Program-made: the position numbers and the translations under genes
Source: Bacteroidetes bacterium ADurb.Bin174
Lineage (GTDB): Bacteria > Bacteroidota > Bacteroidia > Bacteroidales > Paludibacteraceae
Length of the DNA stretch: 64,000 nt
Assembly: GCA_002070265.1 (NCBI GenBank)
Contig: MWCX01000085.1
Location: 53,856-117,855 of the forward strand
Reading direction: 5' to 3'
Shown here: piece after piece, positions 36,952 through 45,946 of the stretch
Numbering within the stretch: the stretch's first letter is position 1
How the letters are laid out: each line of letters starts with the position of its first letter
The notes under the pieces: generated by a model
The model's input: the letters and a program-made list of their open reading frames with translations, nothing else
The model's database searches: none
What the model was told of the DNA's origin: nothing

Positions 36952-39900
36952 TTATCTTACAATAATTTTCGACGTTTTCACCAGATTTTCATCTGTAGTT
37001 CTTTTTATGAAATATAGTCCCGGATTCACAGGTGCTTGGACGCTGCCCATTGAGCCATTCACTACAACTGATGACAATCTGTTTCCGGACAAATCAATGA
37101 TTTCTACTGTTACCTTATTGGCGCTTCCAGCATTGATAATCATGTTTTCACCTTTCTCCGGCATAGTAGGATATACTGATATGTCATCAACTGATGGCAA
37201 AATTACAGCGTTGGCACCTCCTTCTTTTGCATAAGCGATATTAGCATCTAAACGGCCTCCTGCTTCAAAGAACATATACCATTTCCCATTATCATCCTGG
37301 ATAAAATCAACTGCAGCAGGTCTGGTTGGTCTCAATTGACCATCACGGAACAGCAGCACATCGGCTGCAGTCATATATTCGCCCCAATGTACTTCCATAT
37401 CGAAAGCTTCTCCTACTTCAATGACCATCAGGTTGTCCGCACTGTCATGACAAATCACGAAATAACGTCCGTCTCTCACCATCAAGAAAGGGCCTGAGGC
37501 ATTATTTCCGTAAGCCCCACCACCTCCACCGTCAAAGTTGGGTTTTCTGTCCGTTCCCGGTACTTTTTTATAGTATAAATCCGGTGAAACTAAAGGTTTG
37601 GTTACAGGAGTCCAATTGATTCCATCTTTGGAATGCGCCCAATAAATTCTACGTATTTGATTTTCCTGATTCATCAACATGATCACGTATTTGTTGTCCA
37701 AACCGGGAATTTCATGTTTAAATGCTTTGGCATAACTTGCTTCTGCGCCGAGTGGAGTGAATTGATTAGATACAAGTATGCTTGCACCGAAAGTCCAATT
37801 TACCAAATCGTCGCTGGTTGCATAGTGTGTAGTTGTATTTGGTCCATGGAAATACATGATATATTTATCTTGTACTTCATTCCAAACTACTTGACAAGCA
37901 GAAATATGGTTTTCTGCACCGTTTTTAATGATGTCACTTTGCGTAACAGCCCAATTGTAGTCTATCACCGTACCTGCTGACATACCCTGCGTTCCGTCGT
38001 ATTCTGTCCATGGTCCGTCAAGTGTTGGGGCAGTAGAGAGGTACATGCCTCCCGGATTCTCATGGGGAGAATAAAACAAATAATAACGATCTATCGGAGT
38101 CTGTCCATTCTTGAATTTTCCATTAACAGTGTTTTTTTTCGTGTCCACAATGGATGGGAAAATAAACTCTTGCGATGGTCCTTTATAAGTATAATCCGAT
38201 ATTTGCTTGATATAATCGACTGCTTTTACTTGAGGAAGCATTTTTGTGTCAATTGGTGAAACATCTACTACAACATATTGCATACTTTTCGGCTGTACTG
38301 TTTCTTCTCCGATTTTACCACCTAATGCATTAATTGTTATGACATATTTCCCAAGTGGTACAGTTGCAGGAATAGTTAAACTGAAGGATGCCTGATTAGC
38401 ATTTATCGTCATTTCTGTAGAATTTAACACCTCAGTTCCATCTTCAGCCGTAAATGAAGCTACAAGTTTTTCTCCATTTTCGATGAAAGAAGTTCTTGCC
38501 AGGACTTGAATAGTACGTTCATTATTTGCTATATGGCTGTCAGAAGATAATTCAACTGATAAAATTCTTGGCTTGTCTCCCTTAACCAAATCACCTGTTC
38601 CTATCTTTACGTATTCTATATCCATATTGCAGCGTTGCCATGATTCTCCTCCTATTTTAGAAACGTTTGCTCCGGTTTTGTTAAATAATGGTATGTCTTC
38701 AAAAACAAGTTCACCATCAACATAAACATCGTACTTCGTATTATCGGAATTATATATCAGTCGATATACATGCCAATCAGAAGTATTTAATTGATGTCTT
38801 AAAGTACTACTCGGACTTACCCCCGTTCCATCCACGACCGGAGAAGCGATATATCCGGTGTTGTCATCTCCGTATATGATATATACGGACATATGTTTGT
38901 TATTTAACAAAAATCCTATTTGGTTTGCTTCATAACCACCAACAGCACCTGGTGAAGGTTTTATAACGTCAGGGAATTGATTTTTATCAATGGCATGTGC
39001 CCGTGCTTTAACTTCGTAAGTATATGCGGTATTAGCAGTCAAAGTCATTGACGGAGAAATTAAAAAGCCATAGTAACCACTTCCATATGCCAGGGTTTTA
39101 TAAATATTCACATAACCGTCTTTTTGCGTTACGAGTTCGTTGGGGACATTTCCTCCTTTTTCCAAAACCCATTCAGGAAACTCGTTCCATGGTTTGACGG
39201 AAAAATCTCTTTTGAGAACATCCCAAGTTTGTGCCGACACCGGATCTTCAACTTCATAAGCAATTGTTATGGGCGTTACATTCACCCCATTAATAGGACC
39301 CGCTGTGGCAGTTTTAATATAATACTGTCCGGCAGGGACAGTTGCCGGAACAGAAACATTGGCTGTGGCTGTATTGTTTGATATGGTGGCAGATACAGGA
39401 GCAACGATTTCCGCATCATTTTTATTAACCAATGAAAACAATAATGTTTTCCCGTCGGGAATAGCAGCTGTTTTAGCGGTTACAGCTACTGTTGATGCAC
39501 TGCCGGCCGGATGGCGGTCATGAGACAAAGTGACCGAAGAAATTTTTATTTTTGAAAAGAAATCTCCGGTTCCTACTTTTACGTATGCCACATCAATATT
39601 GCAACGATGTTGTGATTCAGCTCCGAAATATATTCCGTTCTGGTCGTTATTCGTACCTCCTAAAGCACCTTCGAAGATGGGGTCTTCAATACCGGCAATA
39701 TAAACATCATATTTTTTGTCACTACGCAAAACAATACGGTATGTTTGCCATGTTGCTGTGTTGAATTTATATGCATTAGTTGCTCCGGAATTAGTGCTGA
39801 CAGAGCCTCCGGTTACACCGTCACCATATTTAAGGAAAATGGGTGTAGTAGCTGTACTTGCTAATCGAAGTGAAAATTGGTTAGCCTCAGTGGCTCCTTC

Positions 39901-40242
39901 GGGGAGGGCATTAACACGTATTTTGGCTTCAATACTGTAAGCTTGACCAACTATAATGCCGGTGAGTGCAGCTTTAGGCCTTACCCAAGCCCATCTGGCA
40001 GTTGAACCCGTATTTGTTTTTGTGAAGTTTACATAATCATTGATGCCATCGTTGTTGTCGTCTCTTAGTTCGAGTACGCTGCCCGCAGATCCACCCTGGA
40101 ATATTTCCCATGATTGATTATTGGTATTTCCATCATCTTGATTCCATGTTGCCATGGACTTGTCCAAGATATCCCATGTCTGAGCATAATTAACATTGCC
40201 CAAAAATACTAATAGTACGATGATAAGATAAAGCTTTCTCAT
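36952..40242 (-). CDS. T9SS-sorted multidomain protein with two WDILDKSM modules and a beta-propeller
   Basis: 1096 residues with a signal peptide (MRKLYLIIVLLVFLGNVNYAQ). Domains: WDILDKSM module copy 1 (~21-226), Ig-like (~230-330), module copy 2 starting TWDVLKRDFSVKPW (~336-549), Ig-like (~553-660), a five-bladed propeller resembling GH43/GH130-type folds (~690-1010; repeated strands such as RYYLFYSPHEN, DKYIMYFHGPN, HYATSDDLVNWT, KWYMFFEAGG) and a T9SS sorting domain (~1020-1096). The propeller family and catalytic residues could not be fixed. It is likely a secreted or surface-attached glycan-active or glycan-binding protein. Confidence 0.75.
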   Translation of the reverse strand: MRKLYLIIVLLVFLGNVNYAQTWDILDKSMATWNQDDGNTNNQSWEIFQGGSAGSVLELRDDNNDGINDYVNFTKTNTGSTARWAWVRPKAALTGIIVGQAYSIEAKIRVNALPEGATEANQFSLRLASTATTPIFLKYGDGVTGGSVSTNSGATNAYKFNTATWQTYRIVLRSDKKYDVYIAGIEDPIFEGALGGTNNDQNGIYFGAESQHRCNIDVAYVKVGTGDFFSKIKISSVTLSHDRHPAGSASTVAVTAKTAAIPDGKTLLFSLVNKNDAEIVAPVSATISNNTATANVSVPATVPAGQYYIKTATAGPINGVNVTPITIAYEVEDPVSAQTWDVLKRDFSVKPWNEFPEWVLEKGGNVPNELVTQKDGYVNIYKTLAYGSGYYGFLISPSMTLTANTAYTYEVKARAHAIDKNQFPDVIKPSPGAVGGYEANQIGFLLNNKHMSVYIIYGDDNTGYIASPVVDGTGVSPSSTLRHQLNTSDWHVYRLIYNSDNTKYDVYVDGELVFEDIPLFNKTGANVSKIGGESWQRCNMDIEYVKIGTGDLVKGDKPRILSVELSSDSHIANNERTIQVLARTSFIENGEKLVASFTAEDGTEVLNSTEMTINANQASFSLTIPATVPLGKYVITINALGGKIGEETVQPKSMQYVVVDVSPIDTKMLPQVKAVDYIKQISDYTYKGPSQEFIFPSIVDTKKNTVNGKFKNGQTPIDRYYLFYSPHENPGGMYLSTAPTLDGPWTEYDGTQGMSAGTVIDYNWAVTQSDIIKNGAENHISACQVVWNEVQDKYIMYFHGPNTTTHYATSDDLVNWTFGASILVSNQFTPLGAEASYAKAFKHEIPGLDNKYVIMLMNQENQIRRIYWAHSKDGINWTPVTKPLVSPDLYYKKVPGTDRKPNFDGGGGGAYGNNASGPFLMVRDGRYFVICHDSADNLMVIEVGEAFDMEVHWGEYMTAADVLLFRDGQLRPTRPAAVDFIQDDNGKWYMFFEAGGRLDANIAYAKEGGANAVILPSVDDISVYPTMPEKGENMIINAGSANKVTVEIIDLSGNRLSSVVVNGSMGSVQAPVNPGLYFIKRTTDENLVKTSKIIVR

Positions 40243-40303
40243 ATTTATTTGTTTTTGGCTTTTTATAATTTATAATGATTAACCTGTTGATTCATTTTAA
40301 TCA

Positions 40304-40365
40304 AGGACTTCTAATTTATCACATTCATTACTTTAGCGTGACAGACTGAGATAATTAGAAGTCCT
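40304..40365. terminator. 13-bp inverted repeat between two T9SS protein genes
   Basis: AGGACTTCTAATT (40304-40316) and AATTAGAAGTCCT (40353-40365) are perfectly complementary around a 36-nt loop. It lies between the stop of the upstream gene (40399) and the start of the next (40242). The T-run expected of a classic terminator is not clear, so it could equally be an attenuator or an mRNA-stabilising hairpin. Confidence 0.4.
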
Positions 40366-40398
40366 CTTTATCAACTAAATAATTCCTGTTGTTTCCTT

Positions 40399-42507
40399 TT
40401 ATTTGATAATAACTTTCATTGCTCCGGGTTTCCTTGTTTTTATGATATAAACACCCGGATTTAATTCAACGGATGTGTCGGCAGAATTTACATTTGCTAC
40501 TCTTACTCCGTTGACGTTGTACACTGTATATGAATCAACTCCATGCACTTTTAATATGCGACCGTCAGCATAACAGAAGACTTTGGACTCATTGGTTTTA
40601 TCAAGTTTGGTGACAGTTGAATAATTAATCGTATAAGTTTTTTTGGTTGTTCCGTCAAGTGCGGTTACTACTATAGTTGAAGTACCGGAGTTGGATGATA
40701 AATCAACTTCTCCCACGCCTGTAATCGTTGCGTCAGGTATGTTGCTGACAGCAGAAGGAGTAACAGACATTGTTCCTTCGGGAAGTGCTACATTGTATGT
40801 TAAAGTTTCCGGAGAAAAGGCAAGATTTCCAACACTTAAGCTAATATCAGAAAGGGTAGCATCGGATGCAATAGTCGGATCAACTTTAGCGAGTGTAAAG
40901 TAATCTAATTTAAACCAGCCCGGTAAATTATTTGTGTTTGCAAGATTGCCATCTCCCTTGTAGCTGCCACCACGTAATCCGATTTTTAAGGAGTCTCCTT
41001 CAGCAATGGTAACATAAACTTTCAATCCTTTACCGTCATTTTCACCTGTAGGAGCATAACCTGCATAGCTGTAAATTTCACCCGGTGTTTTATTCAGTTC
41101 GTAATCCGCTTCATTACCAAAAAATTGAACATTTTGATTGGCAAAAAGACGTTGTGAAGTCAGGTGTCCAGCGGCAATACCTAAGATACAAGTTACTTTG
41201 TAAGTGCCCTCTGAAAGGCTCGTTTTATCTATCGTTTGATAAAATTCAAAATTGTTGGGGAATGTCATTGAACTATTCCCGGCAATCCACATGGCAGTAC
41301 CGCTATGGAATGTTTCGTTCCCACTGCCAATTCCCATGGATTGAGCAGGAGTAGTTCCATTTAAATTTGTGAACATATAACTCCAATCCGACAACTGCCA
41401 TCCGTAAAACTCAGCATGGGTATCTATGGTAGTAATATTCGTTCTTACCGGACGGAAACAATTTGAAACAAAAGTACTCACCCCATCATCAGGGAAAGTA
41501 GGATAATTTGGATTAGTATTGTCATTCCAGGCAACTCCCGCTGCAGCATAGTCAAAATCGTTATTAACAATCAATGAATTCAAGTTGTCACCTAATTTCA
41601 GATAATTTATTTTATACGTTTTTGTTGTTGCTCCATTTTCGGATGTAACTGTTACAGTCGAAGTAGCCTGACCATTTACTAAATTAACCTGTCCCGTACC
41701 TGTAACTTGAGCCGGACCATGAGCTGCAGTTGCTGATAAGGTTACTGTGTTGGGGTCTGTATTATAAAGTTCGCAAACATATTCTGTGACACCAGGGTTA
41801 AAACTCGGAATTAACACTCCATCGCTCACGCTAAGAGCACTCAAAGCAGCATTATAAGGAGCCATAAAATCGCCGGTCCCCATTTTTACATATTCAATGT
41901 CGAGGTTACAAGACTGATTGCTTTCAGCTCCAAAGTACACCCCGCTTTGATCGGTTTTTGACCCAACAGTTCCGGTCGCTATGACGGGCTCGTTTATACC
42001 ATCAATATAAATATCATAATTTGTATGATTGGGGTGAAGTACCAAGCGGTAAATTTGCCAGTCTGACGTGTTTAAAGTATATGCATTACTTGTTCCACCG
42101 GCAACTGTACTCACAGAGCCACCCGTTACTCCATCACCGTATTTAAGAAAAATCGGTGCAAAAAACTTATCAATTGCACTGTTCATCCTGAGTGAGATTT
42201 GACACTGATCACCGCTGTTAAGACGTACTTTGACCTCAACGGTATATGCAGTATTAGTTACCAAATCCGGAATAGCAGTAGTAGGTCTAAGCCATGCCCA
42301 TTTCCCGGATTTGTTCACATTTGCATATCCTTCATTTGATTGTACAGTAATAGTACCGCCCTTAAGTGTTGACCAAGCTTTATTGGTGGTTCCGCCTTCA
42401 TCAACATCCCATAATTCCATGGATTTATCCAAAATATCCCATGTTTGTGCAAATGAGAAATTGCCAAACAATAAGACAAACGCAAGAAGCAAATTAATCT
42501 TTTTCAT
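40399..42507 (-). CDS. T9SS-sorted carbohydrate-binding-type protein with WDILDKSM module
   Basis: 702 residues from the ATG at 42507 (signal peptide MKKINLLLAFVLLFGNFSFAQ); the in-frame ATG at 42546 adds an unlikely leader. Domains: WDILDKSM module (~21-212), cadherin-like beta-sandwich (NAALSALSVSDGVLIPSFNP, ~215-305), a jelly-roll region that looks like a carbohydrate-binding domain (~307-530, with GWQLSDWSYMF and GWFKLDYFTLAKVD), a second cadherin-like domain (~535-630), T9SS sorting tail (~635-702). No enzyme domain is recognised, so a surface glycan-binding or adhesive role is most likely. Confidence 0.7.
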   Translation of the reverse strand: MKKINLLLAFVLLFGNFSFAQTWDILDKSMELWDVDEGGTTNKAWSTLKGGTITVQSNEGYANVNKSGKWAWLRPTTAIPDLVTNTAYTVEVKVRLNSGDQCQISLRMNSAIDKFFAPIFLKYGDGVTGGSVSTVAGGTSNAYTLNTSDWQIYRLVLHPNHTNYDIYIDGINEPVIATGTVGSKTDQSGVYFGAESNQSCNLDIEYVKMGTGDFMAPYNAALSALSVSDGVLIPSFNPGVTEYVCELYNTDPNTVTLSATAAHGPAQVTGTGQVNLVNGQATSTVTVTSENGATTKTYKINYLKLGDNLNSLIVNNDFDYAAAGVAWNDNTNPNYPTFPDDGVSTFVSNCFRPVRTNITTIDTHAEFYGWQLSDWSYMFTNLNGTTPAQSMGIGSGNETFHSGTAMWIAGNSSMTFPNNFEFYQTIDKTSLSEGTYKVTCILGIAAGHLTSQRLFANQNVQFFGNEADYELNKTPGEIYSYAGYAPTGENDGKGLKVYVTIAEGDSLKIGLRGGSYKGDGNLANTNNLPGWFKLDYFTLAKVDPTIASDATLSDISLSVGNLAFSPETLTYNVALPEGTMSVTPSAVSNIPDATITGVGEVDLSSNSGTSTIVVTALDGTTKKTYTINYSTVTKLDKTNESKVFCYADGRILKVHGVDSYTVYNVNGVRVANVNSADTSVELNPGVYIIKTRKPGAMKVIIK

Positions 42508-42658
42508 ATCATTTCTTTTAAAAGTTAGTAATGAATTTCCTCTCATAACATTTAGAATTCAAAAGTGATTGAATAGTATTGTTTTTTGAGGATATTTTAA
42601 ATGTTTATTATTGTGTGTTTTTATAAAAATAGTTCTTCAACAATCTGTTTAAAATTTT

Positions 42659-42786
42659 GGGTTGTATCAAAAGTAACTATTTAACCAAAACCCGCAAGGT
42701 GTCTTAGAAGTGTCCAAATGCAAGGCACTGAGATTGAGAGCAACCATCGAAAGTAACACAGCATTGGACACTTATGAGACACCGCC
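42659..42786 (-). mobile_element. MITE-like element, 128-bp copy (inverted)
   Basis: On the plus strand it begins GGGTTGTATCAAAAGTA and ends CTTATGAGACACCGCC. Its reverse complement aligns over its full length with the copy at 13165-13287 (shared GTTACTTTCGAT and TTGCATTTGGACACTTCTAA). It lies between the T9SS protein gene and the lipoprotein gene, 7 bp after the latter's stop. No clean target duplication. Confidence 0.75.
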
Positions 42787-42793
42787 AGATTCT

Positions 42794-43948
42794 TTAAGGA
42801 TTCAAACCTAAGTACAACTCTTGTATTTGAACCGTACTTCCTTGTGATGTAAAGGAAGACTGATAGAAACAAGCAGCACTTTCAGCATAGAATTTCAGAT
42901 ACCTGTAACTGGATCTGGGTATCGGAATGTTTGGAGATTCTTGCTGCGGTCCATTGGCTGCATCAGGTATCACAATATTAGAAGCAATGAGTGTAAAGTT
43001 TTCACCATCATTACTACCTAATATTTGATCAAAGCCATACCATCTGATAAACACCTCATTAGTATTCCTGTGACGTATTCTGAAATAGTTTACTGATTGG
43101 GATTGTTTCATATCCACAATGAAGTAGATGGCTTCTCCGGATGGAACGTCCACCCTTGGCGCAGTACCAAAGCCTTTTCCTGGTCTCACCAAACAGAAGT
43201 TAGTTGTCAGGTCGCCATCGAAAGCAGCTAAAAGAGAGTTCTTTTCTGTGTCGTTGGTTGACTTAAACAAGTCATGAGACGCAGTCATAGTCCACTGTGA
43301 ACGAGGATAATCTCCACTGAAAGTTATCACAGTAACAGTCAGTTCATCTTTAATCGAAGGATCATTGCGGGATGCAACGGTAATAACTGCCGTTCCTTCT
43401 GAAACGCCGGTTAATATACCTTCTTCATTAACAGACACAATACTGGAATTCGACGAACTATAATCAAGACCGTCATTAGCTTCAAGTGGTAACACTCTTA
43501 CTTGAGGTGCCAGATTGTAAGTAGTCTCCAACATTAATTCCAAGGTGGATATGGCTAATTTAATTTCAACAGCAGGGATGATAATTTTATCAACAACCGT
43601 TAATGTAAATTCAACACTTTTTCCTCCCACCATGATAGATATTACACTAGTCCCGGCAGCATTAGCTACTAATCGTCCTTTAGCATTTACCGTTGCTACT
43701 TCAGGATTGGAAGAATAATAGCTTTCAGCCCTATTCGTGGCATTTTCTGGTAAAACTGTTACTTGCCATGAAATGTCAATAGTTGCCCCTACCTCTAAGG
43801 TTATTCCATTGGCTAGTTCCTCACTTAAAGTTATGCTTTCAACGCCAACTTCTTTTACTACCGGCATATTATCATCACAACTCCCTAATAAAAGAGTCAT
43901 TGTGATAGCAATACAAGTGAGTAAACTGCCTATTTTATTTTTTGTCAT
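42794..43948 (-). CDS. Surface lipoprotein with two Big2 domains and a discoidin-like domain
   Basis: 384 residues. Lipoprotein signal MTKNKIGSLLTCIAITMTLLLGSC (lipobox LGSC), then two bacterial Ig-like (Big2) domains (~35-120, with SSNPEVATVNAKGRLVANAAG; ~125-210, with SSNSSIVSVNEEGILTGVSEG), then a C-terminal F5/8 type C-like domain (~215-384, LLAAFDGDLTTNFCLVRPG). Its place right after SusD (48 bp) is that of SusE/SusF-type surface glycan-binding proteins, although sequence similarity to those is not seen. It probably holds the substrate polysaccharide at the outer membrane beside SusCD. Confidence 0.8.
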   Translation of the reverse strand: MTKNKIGSLLTCIAITMTLLLGSCDDNMPVVKEVGVESITLSEELANGITLEVGATIDISWQVTVLPENATNRAESYYSSNPEVATVNAKGRLVANAAGTSVISIMVGGKSVEFTLTVVDKIIIPAVEIKLAISTLELMLETTYNLAPQVRVLPLEANDGLDYSSSNSSIVSVNEEGILTGVSEGTAVITVASRNDPSIKDELTVTVITFSGDYPRSQWTMTASHDLFKSTNDTEKNSLLAAFDGDLTTNFCLVRPGKGFGTAPRVDVPSGEAIYFIVDMKQSQSVNYFRIRHRNTNEVFIRWYGFDQILGSNDGENFTLIASNIVIPDAANGPQQESPNIPIPRSSYRYLKFYAESAACFYQSSFTSQGSTVQIQELYLGLNP

Positions 43949-43996
43949 AATGCAATTGTTAAATAGTTAATTTTCATTTTATTTATTTTCGGTTCA

Positions 43997-45832
43997 TTAC
44001 CATCCGGGATTCTGTACGAGTACCTTGCTTCTTTGCATTTCCGTCAAAGAAATAGGATATAAATAATTTTTACGTTTGAAGCTACGCGTGTGAACTTTCT
44101 TCCGTGTATGGAAAGTTACTTTATTCCCGTCCGGATTCATTCCAGTAAAATCGCCACCTTGACCTCCTTTACCGGGTTCGTTCTCTGCTATCATCCAGCG
44201 GCGAACATCAAAATAGCGTTGTCCTTCTGTTGCAAGTTCAACCCGCCTTTCATGGCGTATTGCATCTCTTTGCAGAGCTTGATTGCCGGCTATGGCAGGA
44301 TTTAACACTTCAAGTTTTGGTACACCTGCACGTTCACGTACTAAATTCACATATTTAAGAATATCCGGATCTGTAGGAGATACTTCATTTAATGCTTCAG
44401 CATACAGCAAATAAAAATCAGCAAGGCGGAAAATAATTGATGGTCTGAATTTCGAAGTCACCCCCGGGCTGTTACCATGTATGGTTCGGTTGAACCTCTT
44501 ATACAGCAGATAACCCGTTACAGGTGCACCATCCGGAACTGACTTGTCAGAATTGCCTCCATAATAGAACTGAACTTCATTCCCACTGATTTGCCATTTT
44601 TTCCCTGAGAATGTAATGGTGTTGTAAAAACGCGGTTCTCTGCCAATATACATATTGGAAACTTCATAACCATCAAGTATTCCAAAAGTCGATTCACTGG
44701 CATCATAATTAGGCGAAGCAGGCAAAAATGAATTTGCTTTGATCGGGTATCCGTCAGCCATAGCGAATGCATCTACCAGTTCTTGTAGCACATGAATGCC
44801 TCCCAATCCGTTTGGCTCACTTCTCGGAGTTACCATTGTGTCAAAATTTTGATCACCAAGTCTTCCCCATTGATTTTGTGTAGAGGCCCAAATAATTTCA
44901 TTGTTGTATTCCTGAAAAACTTCGTAAATTGATAATGCAGGATTAAAAGCACCCGCGTTTTTATAAAGCTGATATCTGTTTCCTGCTTCTGCATAATTGA
45001 TAAAATCTTTACATGCCTCCACAGCTTTTTGTAATTTTGACTCATCTCTGTCGGGGAACAAACGCTTGCCGTCTTTATTAGTCACGCTCAATGCTTCGGT
45101 AAAACCTCCGTTAAACAAGGGGCTTGCTGCATAAACCCATAGTTTTGCACGCAGGGCTAATGCTGCACCTTTAGTGGGGACTGCCCGGAAGCTTTCATTG
45201 TTGTGATAAGGTTCTTGTTCCATACCCTCCATAGCCTCTAAAAGCTCTGTGTCAATGAACTCAATCACTTCATCAAGGGAGTTTCTTGGTACATCCAACT
45301 CATCTTCTAAAGTTTTAGACTGGGTAATAATAGGCACAGGTCCATAGAGTTCCATTAAATAGAAATAGTAAGCAGCTCTCATAAAGCGAACATTTGCTTT
45401 ATAGCGTTCTACTTCAGGCTCTGTGAGCCTGGCTGCATCCGGTCCGCCTTCATCCGTAATGGGTTTTGCTCTTTCTAAAAACACATTTGCTTGTCTGATG
45501 CTTTCATAGAGTATGTACCATCTTTCAGAGTTAGTATTGGAAGAGTTCCATTCTGTGTATTTACCGGAGTTATTTGCAATTCTTGAATAGAGCTCATCTG
45601 CATAGAAAGACCAGATATTTCCCATTCCCGGTGTGGCCCACATTCGAGAATAATCAGGTATATTATTATAAACCTGAGAATACCATCTTTTTGTTCTGTC
45701 AACATTGTTAAAAACCTGCGAAATATCAGTAATACCACCTGCCAACTCGTCAGATACATCCAGATAGTTGCATGAAGAAAACAATGCGAAGATAAAAACT
45801 GTAGTTAATATTTTTATATTTTTCGATTTCAT
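43997..45832 (-). CDS. SusD/RagB family nutrient-binding outer-membrane lipoprotein
   Basis: 611 residues. Lipoprotein signal (KILTTVFIFALFSSCNYLDV, lipobox FSSC), the helical TPR core with VRFMRAAYYFYLMELYGPVPIIT and the C-terminal RagB/SusD signature RPSIIFRLADFYLLYAEALNEV followed by IRHERRVELATEGQRYFDVRRW, all characteristic. SusD-like proteins form a lid over SusC and capture oligosaccharides outside the cell. It follows SusC with a 114-bp gap that contains a nested hairpin, which is more than the usual spacing and may adjust SusD levels. Confidence 0.96.
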   Translation of the reverse strand: MKSKNIKILTTVFIFALFSSCNYLDVSDELAGGITDISQVFNNVDRTKRWYSQVYNNIPDYSRMWATPGMGNIWSFYADELYSRIANNSGKYTEWNSSNTNSERWYILYESIRQANVFLERAKPITDEGGPDAARLTEPEVERYKANVRFMRAAYYFYLMELYGPVPIITQSKTLEDELDVPRNSLDEVIEFIDTELLEAMEGMEQEPYHNNESFRAVPTKGAALALRAKLWVYAASPLFNGGFTEALSVTNKDGKRLFPDRDESKLQKAVEACKDFINYAEAGNRYQLYKNAGAFNPALSIYEVFQEYNNEIIWASTQNQWGRLGDQNFDTMVTPRSEPNGLGGIHVLQELVDAFAMADGYPIKANSFLPASPNYDASESTFGILDGYEVSNMYIGREPRFYNTITFSGKKWQISGNEVQFYYGGNSDKSVPDGAPVTGYLLYKRFNRTIHGNSPGVTSKFRPSIIFRLADFYLLYAEALNEVSPTDPDILKYVNLVRERAGVPKLEVLNPAIAGNQALQRDAIRHERRVELATEGQRYFDVRRWMIAENEPGKGGQGGDFTGMNPDGNKVTFHTRKKVHTRSFKRKNYLYPISLTEMQRSKVLVQNPGW

Positions 45833-45873
45833 ACGTTTAAATTTTATTTTTAGTTGTCGTATGGAACTCTCGA

Positions 45874-45934
45874 TGAACTAATTTTCATCCACTTGGGTGG
45901 AATAATTGATTAAATTAGTTCATGTTCGTTTCAT
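45874..45934. promoter_or_regulatory. Nested hairpin between susC and susD (motif copy 1)
   Basis: Outer stem TGAACTAATTT (45874-45884) with AAATTAGTTCA (45912-45922); inner stem TCCAC (45888-45892), loop TTGG, GTGGA (45897-45901); next to the outer stem the word TTCGTTTCAT (45925-45934). A related structure with compensating base changes lies at 56043-56089. It could be an operator for the hybrid regulator or an RNA control structure ahead of susD. Confidence 0.55.
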
Positions 45935-45946
45935 ACCATGTTGTTT

